A DNA stretch of 64,000 nucleotides, from positions 1 through 64,000 of the forward strand of contig JANQKR010000004.1 in the NCBI GenBank assembly GCA_028281025.1. The letters are read 5' to 3'. Positions 57,893 through 64,000 of this stretch are shown piece after piece (position 1 is the first letter of the stretch; each line of letters begins with the position of its first letter). The notes beneath the pieces were generated by a model that worked only from the letters and a program-made list of their open reading frames with translations, was not told the origin of the DNA and did not search any database. The stretch comes from Croceivirga sp. (GTDB lineage: Bacteria > Bacteroidota > Bacteroidia > Flavobacteriales > Flavobacteriaceae). A program made the translations under genes and the position numbers.

Positions 57893-59052
57893 TAATCACC
57901 GTCGGCATCCACAAAATCAATGCTAATGCTCATTGCGGAAACCATATCGACCTTTAAGAGGGGAACTGCTTTTTGTACTTCGTCATAAGCCAGGAACATA
58001 GCAGCGGGGCTATCTTCAATTTCGGTTTTAAAGGCACCCAAGGCCGAGACCATATCCCGTGCCGTATTGAACTGCAGATTGATGAGCTCATCCAGTGCTT
58101 CTTCGTCTTTAAGTGTGTTTAGATTTTGGAGGTAGGACGCCAGGCTTTCCCCGGTCTGGGCGGATCCAAAGTGTTTTCCATTAAAAAAACCTTGTACCGC
58201 ATCCAATCCTTCCAAAAACAGCTCGTTGCTCAACCCTTCATTATAGTAGGCCTCAATGGTCTGGGGTGCCGCAGTTCCCGTAAAAACACCCAATGGAATA
58301 CCCATTTTGCCAGCCCTCAAAAACTTTTCATAGTAAAATATAAAATCATTTACATAGCGATCTACGGAAGCCGTTGCCGAGGCTCCATCATTTTCCACAA
58401 AAGTATCGCGATACCCATTTTGCCAGGCATCACGCACACTGGTCACCCTGGTCTCAATGTCGTCCATCACATCTTGAACATAGGTGATATGCGCATCACC
58501 CGTGGTTGGATCCGTATACATCGCTACAATTTCCGCATCGGAATCCGCAATACCATTGAGCAGATAATCCAGGGCAGGAAACCCTTTGGTATCCCGATTG
58601 GAAGGCAGTTCAAAGTTGTAGGATCCACTCGCAATATGGCTTTCTATCAATTCAAAATCCGTTGGATAGGTGTTGATGTTCAATCGTAGCCCATCTTCTT
58701 CCGCAGGGCCTATTTCAAACATGGAAACATATTGCCAGCTTTTGTAGGCAGCTATCCACGTTTGTCTCAGGTTGGTTAAGTTCGCTTCGTTCCTGTCATT
58801 TTGAAAGGTGTCAAATTCCGTTTTAAAAGAAGCAAAAGTTGTTAAAAACCCATTGTAGGAGGGAATTATGATATTATCGGCCCAATTGGTCAACATCACC
58901 CCCCTTTCAAAGGTTACCGATGCCCCATCATCATCGGTCAAACCTAAATCATCATCAGCACCTCCATTCGTATCATCCGTACCATCTGAGGAACAGGCCC
59001 AAATAAAAAGGCCCAGAAGTACGGGTATGATCCAAAAAAATCTCCTATTCAT
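57892..59052 (-). CDS. Imelysin-like lipoprotein
   Basis: The 386-residue protein starts MNRRFFWIIPVLLGLFIWAC, a lipoprotein signal with Cys20; the frame stays open to 59103 but that part lacks a signal. An Asp/Gly-rich linker precedes an all-helical imelysin (peptidase M75/EfeO-like) domain with TWIAAYKSWQYVSMFEIGPAEED. The normal GxHxxE metal motif is replaced by GFPALD (157-162), so the family's usual iron-binding or catalytic pair is missing. Exported and membrane-anchored, it is probably a metal-binding or delivery partner of the receptor downstream. Confidence 0.88.
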   Translation of the reverse strand: MNRRFFWIIPVLLGLFIWACSSDGTDDTNGGADDDLGLTDDDGASVTFERGVMLTNWADNIIIPSYNGFLTTFASFKTEFDTFQNDRNEANLTNLRQTWIAAYKSWQYVSMFEIGPAEEDGLRLNINTYPTDFELIESHIASGSYNFELPSNRDTKGFPALDYLLNGIADSDAEIVAMYTDPTTGDAHITYVQDVMDDIETRVTSVRDAWQNGYRDTFVENDGASATASVDRYVNDFIFYYEKFLRAGKMGIPLGVFTGTAAPQTIEAYYNEGLSNELFLEGLDAVQGFFNGKHFGSAQTGESLASYLQNLNTLKDEEALDELINLQFNTARDMVSALGAFKTEIEDSPAAMFLAYDEVQKAVPLLKVDMVSAMSISIDFVDADGD

Positions 59053-59166
59053 AACATTCTTTTTAAAATTAAAACACGTCAAAACAAAGGACGCAAGCCG
59101 CAAATATATTGCATCCTTTGTTTATTCATTTCATAGCGCTCGCAATGGTCCCATGACACTCAATAA

Positions 59167-60384
59167 TTAGTCTACTTCCGCAACGGTAAAAGTAAACTTG
59201 GCAGCGATGGCTTCGGCAACAGTGTCCAGATTATCCGCAGTCACATTCCAAAAACCATTGGTTGGCGTATTGTAAATGGTATCCAAATATTCCAAAACCT
59301 CATCCCTTGAGAAATAGAACTCGGCAGCAGTACCGGGCATTCTTAAAAACTGTAAACTGTAAATAAACCCATATGCTTCAGATAAATCGTGGAAGGTAGT
59401 ACCTGGCTGAGTGCCCCCTAAACCAGCTTTACCTGCTTTGAGATAGTGAACAGCCCTTACCGCAACCAGCATGGCAATTTTTTCCCTTAGGATGTCGGCT
59501 TGAGCATCCCGCTCATCGTAATCCTTATTTAGAATAGCCGTTCTACCTGCTTTGTAGGCATCAAAAATATCTTGGGCAATACCTGGGAAATTCGCCTCAA
59601 CATTGTCCAGGTATTTTGCTAAAAATTCATCCGGATTATCATCAACGGCATCTATGTCGGCTATTGGATTTTCACTATTATCCACTACACCAAAGAAATA
59701 ACCATACGCCTCGTCCCAGTCATGCTCCATATCCGTGTAGTTCTGACCATCTACAATGACCTCATTATCATTGTCGTCCTCAAATTGGGCCAATTGGTTG
59801 GGATTGGTGTAATTATTAACGATTTGATCTGCCACAAATGCGCCGGTCAAACCTTTGATAAAGGCTTGATCCAGTTCCAGTCCCCTTCCGTTTACGTAGC
59901 GTGTTGAAGAGCCATCGGGCAATTGGCCCGCATTACCTTCGGTAGCAACTTGGTTCCAAAAAGGAAATACATCCTCAACCTGCTCGGTAATGTATCCATC
60001 AAAATCGGCTTTAATGGTAACTGAAGTCATGGATGGTGCCACTTGGCTGAAATAATAAGAACCGGCAGTTTTATTTCGAATCTGCTTATCTGAAGCATTC
60101 AAATCAGCTTCACTGAAATTCTCCGTACCCTGCTGGTGAGCAAAGGCCGCATCTATTTCTGCCTCCGTGGACGTATTGTCCCTTAATTTTGAAAGGATTT
60201 CGCTGGCCATCAACAAACGAGTGGTTTGCCCGCTAAAGCTAACTGTGGATTCCCCGTTACGCTCAAAAACGTAGGTGGCAGGCACCGTAAAGTCCGGATC
60301 GATCGCGATGTCACCATTATCTTCATCATCCGAACAGGACCAAATTAGGGTCACTAGCAACAGGGGCAAAAAAAACTTCTTCAT
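59167..60384 (-). CDS. DUF4856 lipoprotein
   Basis: The 405-residue protein begins MKKFFLPLLLVTLIWSCSDDED, a lipoprotein signal with Cys17. The mature part has the DUF4856 opening YVFERNGESTVSFSGQTTRLLMASEIL and a helical body with FWNQVATEGNAGQLPDGSSTRYVNGRGLELDQAFIKGLTGAFVADQIVNNY. DUF4856 regularly accompanies imelysin genes in Bacteroidota and is probably a related helical metal-handling protein. It is the first gene of the minus-strand operon, directly after the promoter and palindromes. Confidence 0.9.
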   Translation of the reverse strand: MKKFFLPLLLVTLIWSCSDDEDNGDIAIDPDFTVPATYVFERNGESTVSFSGQTTRLLMASEILSKLRDNTSTEAEIDAAFAHQQGTENFSEADLNASDKQIRNKTAGSYYFSQVAPSMTSVTIKADFDGYITEQVEDVFPFWNQVATEGNAGQLPDGSSTRYVNGRGLELDQAFIKGLTGAFVADQIVNNYTNPNQLAQFEDDNDNEVIVDGQNYTDMEHDWDEAYGYFFGVVDNSENPIADIDAVDDNPDEFLAKYLDNVEANFPGIAQDIFDAYKAGRTAILNKDYDERDAQADILREKIAMLVAVRAVHYLKAGKAGLGGTQPGTTFHDLSEAYGFIYSLQFLRMPGTAAEFYFSRDEVLEYLDTIYNTPTNGFWNVTADNLDTVAEAIAAKFTFTVAEVD

Positions 60385-60394
60385 TTATTTAAGT

Positions 60395-60417
60395 TTATTT
60401 AGATTGATTAGATTTAA
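60395..60417. promoter_or_regulatory. Candidate operator in the DUF4856 leader
   Basis: A 23-bp imperfect palindrome with arms TTATTTAGATT and ATTAGATTTAA; six of eleven positions match between arms, and one arm matches the motif class well. It lies between the predicted transcription start (about 60418) and the ATG, where a bound protein would block elongation. Confidence 0.45.
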
Positions 60418-60422
60418 CCGGG

Positions 60423-60453
60423 CAAAGATATCCAAGCCGCCTCCAAATACAAA
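60423..60453 (-). promoter_or_regulatory. Promoter of the DUF4856-imelysin-HTTM-TonB operon
   Basis: On the minus strand, TTTG (60453-60450), exactly 19 bases, then TATCTTTG (60430-60423): a complete match to the Bacteroidota consensus. It is flanked by one palindrome on each side. Confidence 0.8.
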
Positions 60454-60455
60454 CT

Positions 60456-60478
60456 TTATCTAGACTTATTTTAAATAA
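60456..60478. promoter_or_regulatory. Candidate operator upstream of the metal-operon promoter
   Basis: A 23-bp palindrome with arms TTATCTAGACT (60456-60466) and ATTTTAAATAA (60468-60478), eight of eleven positions matching. It abuts the -33 element of the operon promoter. Together with the copy at 60395 it would bracket the promoter. Confidence 0.5.
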
Positions 60479-60494
60479 TATTTATAATACGGGA

Positions 60495-60552
60495 GGATTT
60501 AAGTAGTATGCGATTACTGGTTCGCAAAACGAACTACTATCTCTTTAAATCC
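60495..60552. repeat. Nested inverted repeat between two metal-related units
   Basis: The outer arms GGATTTAA (60495-60502) and TTAAATCC (60545-60552) are perfect. Inside are AGTAGT / ACTACT and a small GTTCG-CAAAA-CGAAC stem. It lies 18 bases after the stop codon of the PepSY-reductase gene and upstream of the operator region, so it may end that transcript, although a T tract is not prominent. Confidence 0.55.
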
Positions 60553-60569
60553 AAGACTTCGGAACTGAC

Positions 60570-62771
60570 TTAATAACAATCCATCTTTAATTGGCCGTTA
60601 TGTTCAAATTCGCTAAGGGGTTTCCGAAGTATGGTGGCCGCCAATTCTTCCAAAACCTCCAGAACGGCATTCTGCATGGCCATGGAACCACAAATCATAA
60701 AAACACAACCAGATTCGAGTTTTTGGGCGAGTTTCTTTGCATCCTTTTCCAACAATCGCTGCACATATATTTTGTCCCTTTCTTCTTGGGATAACGCCAG
60801 ATGGAAATCAGTCAGTTTTTTGGTGCGCAACGCCTCGTCCAAATATTCTTTATAGAGGGCTATGGAATCCTTTGTCCTCCCTCCCCAGTACAGCTCAATT
60901 GGAATCTTTTTATGGTTTTCATCCATAATCCCCAAAAAAGGCGCAATACCGGTACCGTTTCCAATGCATATGATGGCCGGGGCATGCTTCGGAAAATGAA
61001 AATTATTGTTGTTTTTGATTCCTGCTTCCAAGCTTTGATGTTCCACAACCCCGTTCAAAAAGGCGGAACAAATCCCAAACCCGTGCTTTTTTATGCTTAG
61101 AACCACTTCGTCCTTGTACCTGGCAATGGAATACCATCTGGGGATCCTATCTTCATCTGGGACATACTCCCATAAATCCCCGGATTGAAATTTAACTTTC
61201 TTCAATGGTTTAAGGTGCAGAAGAAAGGTATCGTCCCCATTCAATTCGGTTTTTTTGACCACTTTGAACGATTTGGGTGGTATCCTCCCCGCCTTCTTTT
61301 TTGGAGGTGCAATCTGAATCCTTGTCCCCGTGGCCCTACCCCATTGCGCCGCCCAGTCCTTAAAAGCATCAAAAGATTGGTTGTTGATTTTATACAAGGG
61401 CACAACAGCGGCAAAGTTGGGCTGTGCCGCCAAAAGATTGTCCAAATCAATGGCAAACTGGCAATAATTGGGATAGGCCAACGACCCGAAACCTACAACA
61501 CTGTATTTCAAGGGTCTTTCTGGTCGAATCAACTCCAATAGGCCTTTAATGTTTCTGGCATTGGTAGGGGCTTCGCCTTCACCGTAGGTCGCGGTTAAAA
61601 AGAGTATGTGTTCCGCTTTCTTATAGGTGGAATAGTCATTTATCTGCGAAACGAAAACACTTTTTCCCGTTTTTTCAAGGCCTTCTTCCAGGGCTTTTGC
61701 AAAGGCATAGGTTGTTCCTGTTTCGGAACCGATCAAAATGATATGGCTGCATTGGTCCTTATCCTTTTTGGCCAAGGTAACCTTGGAATTCTTTAATCGC
61801 TTCCGCCACATCACAAATCCGGAATAGCAAAAAAATAGGATGGACGTACTTGCCAATAGCAGCACCAGTGACCAAAGGATGGAACCCTGACCCGTATGGA
61901 GGGCCAGACTCCATTGACTGGCCGAAAAAGTAAAGGGGTAAGCTTGTTCACTTATAATTTCCCCTGTGTATTGATGCACAAAAAGCTCCCTGTCCTTCAA
62001 TGAGAGTTCAAAATAGTCCTCCGGGAAGGCAGAAAATGGAAAGGTGACCGAGCGCACCTCATCCAGTTTGATGTTCTGAAACAAGGTAAGGTCTTTCGTT
62101 GCCACCGATATGTCCACATCGGTTTCGGGCTCCACTGGTCCGTGGGTGACTTTGGTAGCGGGAAGTAAGGAGAACTTTTCCGCGGATAAATACACTCCCG
62201 TAGCTGCCACAATGAGAATGGGGAGTAAAAACCATCGTCCCAGCAATACATGGTACCGTAATTCCAAATAGTCTTTTTGAACCTTGGAAAAGAGTTTTGC
62301 GGGACCACCCTGCCTTTTGATGATCAGGAGCAATCCCGTAATGGCAATTAGGCACAACAAAAAGGAGACCAGTCCTACAAAAAAGCGCCCCACCCCCTTC
62401 AAAAATAAAGAACGGTGCAGATTGGTGGTAAATTGAAAAATAGGGGACTGCGGTTCCGGTTTTCCTAATTTCTTCCCCGTTAGCGGGTGTACATAAATGG
62501 TCTCGCTATCTCCTGTTTTGTTGACCACATTGGCAATCAAAAAATCATTGGCGTCAACTTCCAGGGTAAGGACCTCATCATATTCCTCTTGCAAGGCTGC
62601 CAAGCTCTGCGCCAGGGAAATTTTGGACAGTGCTTCCGGCCGATAGGGTTTTATGGCACTTTGCATGGGTTCAAAAGCCAGGATAATACCCGTAACGGAG
62701 GCCAAAACCAAAAAAAGGCCCGAAACCAGGGCCAATATTAAATGACTGTACCTCCAGATAGAGATGGTCAT
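60570..62771 (-). CDS. PepSY membrane protein fused to flavodoxin/NADPH reductase
   Basis: The 733-residue inner-membrane reductase has an N-terminal PepSY_TM half (about residues 1-325) with four transmembrane segments near 8-32, 130-152, 176-196 and 297-322, and histidines suited to haem (His119, His174, His292). A cytoplasmic half follows: a flavodoxin domain with the FMN loop LIGSETGTTYAFAKAL near 347-361, then a FAD/NAD(P)H module with RWYSIAR and ICIGNGTGIAPF, and a CGSMAMQNAVLEVL end. This is the design of siderophore-reducing FoxB-like systems fused to their electron source. It probably carries electrons from NADPH to periplasmic ferric chelates. It is 12 bases from the DUF2271 gene. 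Confidence 0.9.
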   Translation of the reverse strand: MTISIWRYSHLILALVSGLFLVLASVTGIILAFEPMQSAIKPYRPEALSKISLAQSLAALQEEYDEVLTLEVDANDFLIANVVNKTGDSETIYVHPLTGKKLGKPEPQSPIFQFTTNLHRSLFLKGVGRFFVGLVSFLLCLIAITGLLLIIKRQGGPAKLFSKVQKDYLELRYHVLLGRWFLLPILIVAATGVYLSAEKFSLLPATKVTHGPVEPETDVDISVATKDLTLFQNIKLDEVRSVTFPFSAFPEDYFELSLKDRELFVHQYTGEIISEQAYPFTFSASQWSLALHTGQGSILWSLVLLLASTSILFFCYSGFVMWRKRLKNSKVTLAKKDKDQCSHIILIGSETGTTYAFAKALEEGLEKTGKSVFVSQINDYSTYKKAEHILFLTATYGEGEAPTNARNIKGLLELIRPERPLKYSVVGFGSLAYPNYCQFAIDLDNLLAAQPNFAAVVPLYKINNQSFDAFKDWAAQWGRATGTRIQIAPPKKKAGRIPPKSFKVVKKTELNGDDTFLLHLKPLKKVKFQSGDLWEYVPDEDRIPRWYSIARYKDEVVLSIKKHGFGICSAFLNGVVEHQSLEAGIKNNNNFHFPKHAPAIICIGNGTGIAPFLGIMDENHKKIPIELYWGGRTKDSIALYKEYLDEALRTKKLTDFHLALSQEERDKIYVQRLLEKDAKKLAQKLESGCVFMICGSMAMQNAVLEVLEELAATILRKPLSEFEHNGQLKMDCY

Positions 62772-62783
62772 AGATTTAGGGGA

Positions 62784-63269
62784 TTATTGCGGAATCAGCC
62801 GAACGTAGCGGATGAAACCTTTACCTTCCATTTTGGAGGTTAAATTCTTGGAAGTCAAATCGAACTCCACATCATCAGCATAATATTCCTGATCTTCCAC
62901 GGCCGATTCAAAACGAATTTTGTAGCCCGTATCAATTTTGTCCTGCGGAATCTTTAAAACGGTCATTTTGCGTTGCCCTCCCGTCACCGTCTCACCAACA
63001 ATCGCATCGATGTTCGGTCTTCGTATCCCATAAAGGTTTTTCCACCATACCTCAATATCACGATACCACTCACTATCATCGCCTTGCACATAAAGGGTTT
63101 CCACATAGTTTCCCTCTCCGTCCAAAATGGACACCACCACATAGGCCCCTTCACCTTCATAATTGATCAGTTGGATCATACATTTGTAGTTCACCGTCTC
63201 TGGGGCCTGGGCGAATGCGAGCAATCCCAAAAAAAGTACGCTCAGCGCATATCTAAAAAAAGTCTTCAT
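62784..63269 (-). CDS. DUF2271 periplasmic protein
   Basis: The 161-residue protein has a signal peptide (RYALSVLFLGLLAFAQA) and a DUF2271 domain with CMIQLINYEGEGAYVVVSILDGEGNYVETLYVQGDDSEWY, ending KGFIRYVRLIPQ. DUF2271 proteins repeatedly sit next to PepSY reductases and TonB receptors in Gram-negative bacteria and probably assist in the periplasmic part of iron reduction or transport. It is 12 bases upstream of the PepSY gene and 18 bases downstream of the ankyrin gene, so all three form one transcript. Confidence 0.85.
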   Translation of the reverse strand: MKTFFRYALSVLFLGLLAFAQAPETVNYKCMIQLINYEGEGAYVVVSILDGEGNYVETLYVQGDDSEWYRDIEVWWKNLYGIRRPNIDAIVGETVTGGQRKMTVLKIPQDKIDTGYKIRFESAVEDQEYYADDVEFDLTSKNLTSKMEGKGFIRYVRLIPQ

Positions 63270-63287
63270 CCAAAGTATCCTTATCCG

Positions 63288-64000
63288 TTACAATTTTAAG
63301 AAATTCAGTTGTTCCTCCTGTTGTTGGAGCAACTCGTTTTCCCTGGCCAAATCGTAAACGGTTTCCTCAAAATCGGTTTTTAGGCTCACATCTGCCCCTT
63401 GGCCAATGAGATATTTCAGAATTTCGGTATTTCCCGTGGACATGGCGGCCAAATGCAATGCGGTATTCCCCTCATCATTTTTTTGGTTAATGTCCATATC
63501 AAGTTCCTCCAAACGCTTTAGCAGGGAAAGGTTGTTGGCTTTGGCCGCAAGATGTAGCAAGGTGTTTCCGTCATGTTGTAGGTCGTTCAACCCTAAACCG
63601 GCTCCCTTCAATAGTTCCCATTTGGTTTCAAAGTCCCTCGGGTCTCCTGCATTATAGCTTTGTATAAGATAATACGCCAAGGTATTGCCGCTCTTATCGG
63701 TTGCCGTAACATCAGCATCCTGTTCCAAAAGGAATTTCACAACCTCCGGACGGTTTCTTGAAACTGCCAGGGCCAGGGCCGAACGCCCCTTTTTGTCCTG
63801 TACATTGATATCTTCAACGTATTCCCCCAAGAGCTTTACCACCTCCAAACTGTTGCCCTGGGAAGCATTCATCAAAGGCGTGGTCCCTTCCCCGTCCTGC
63901 AAATTGACATCCAATCCCTTTGCGATCAAATAGTGGAAAAGGTCTTCATTTGTATTGCGCCCCGATATCAAGTGCAAAAGATTTTTACCCTCCTCATTCA
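63288..64000 (-). CDS. Ankyrin-repeat protein, 5' end outside the window
   Basis: At least 237 residues of ankyrin repeats are visible, and the frame is still open at the window edge (NEEGKNLLHLIS reads through the last bases), so the start lies beyond 64000. Repeats of 33 residues with the TPLMNAS, SALALAVSRNRPEVVKFLLE, NTLLHLAAKANNLSLLKRLEE and NTALHLAAMS cores are present, ending in a charged tail (NELLQQQEEQLNFLKL). It is probably a protein-binding partner, likely exported as in relatives next to DUF2271 genes, but the signal cannot be seen. It is cotranscribed with DUF2271 and the PepSY reductase. Confidence 0.88.
   Translation of the reverse strand, partial: NEEGKNLLHLISGRNTNEDLFHYLIAKGLDVNLQDGEGTTPLMNASQGNSLEVVKLLGEYVEDINVQDKKGRSALALAVSRNRPEVVKFLLEQDADVTATDKSGNTLAYYLIQSYNAGDPRDFETKWELLKGAGLGLNDLQHDGNTLLHLAAKANNLSLLKRLEELDMDINQKNDEGNTALHLAAMSTGNTEILKYLIGQGADVSLKTDFEETVYDLARENELLQQQEEQLNFLKL

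Overview
The window is a chromosomal segment of a marine member of the Flavobacteriaceae, most like the Muricauda/Allomuricauda group. The evidence is internal. Promoters have the Bacteroidota form TTTG-N19/20-TAnnTTTG. Large secreted proteins end in type IX secretion (T9SS type B) sorting domains. Fasciclin lipoproteins and several Flavobacteriia-restricted families are present (DUF5606, DUF6515, DUF4856). Biosynthetic genes are of CFB type (DapD, LysA, PyrG, YidC). No rRNA, tRNA, CRISPR array, transposase or prophage gene was recognised.

Layout. 1-3061: two fasciclin (FAS1) surface proteins, the first cut by the window edge, then a candidate small RNA. 3062-10948: mostly housekeeping genes (yidC, pyrG, def, ruvX, dapD), with an Arg-rich secreted DUF6515 protein, a DUF3820 protein, a hydroxypyruvate-isomerase-like protein and DUF5606. 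11149-16180: a five-gene glycosyltransferase run (GT2, GT-B, GT4, GT4, GT2) of surface-polysaccharide or LPS-core type. 16410-19567: cca, ctaA and a small acidic pRiA4b-ORF3-like protein. 19597-21930: a nucleoid-associated protein gene bracketed by two different perfect 7-bp tandem repeat arrays, facing an uncharacterised gene whose product has the landmarks of a divergent kinase fold. 22115-41677: a surface-protein region with a 4186-aa SprB-like adhesin, a 1079-aa paralogue sharing its N-terminal half-kilo-residue module, an ABC exporter pair, and a third T9SS-B protein. 41707-53119: mostly core genes (uvrB, hsp20, sucC, LON-domain protein, lysA, guaB) with small secreted proteins between them.

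53207-64000 is best read as an iron or metal acquisition region. It holds a haem-binding c-type protein, a TonB-dependent receptor, an HTTM/vitamin-K-carboxylase-like membrane protein, an imelysin-like lipoprotein and a DUF4856 lipoprotein in one minus-strand series. Upstream lies a PepSY-flavodoxin-reductase fusion, a DUF2271 protein and an ankyrin protein cut by the edge. Three 23-bp palindromes with arms of the form TTATTTAGAAT occur only here, next to Bacteroidota-type promoters. I infer that they are operators of an iron-responsive repressor. One of them controls a small gene (53256-53603) outside the operon.

Most noteworthy: the kinase-like protein and the heptamer arrays around the nucleoid-protein gene; the operator-linked metal operon with an embedded carboxylase-like protein and an imelysin lacking its canonical metal motif; the adhesin pair with no PorP/SprF partner nearby; and a candidate intergenic sRNA.
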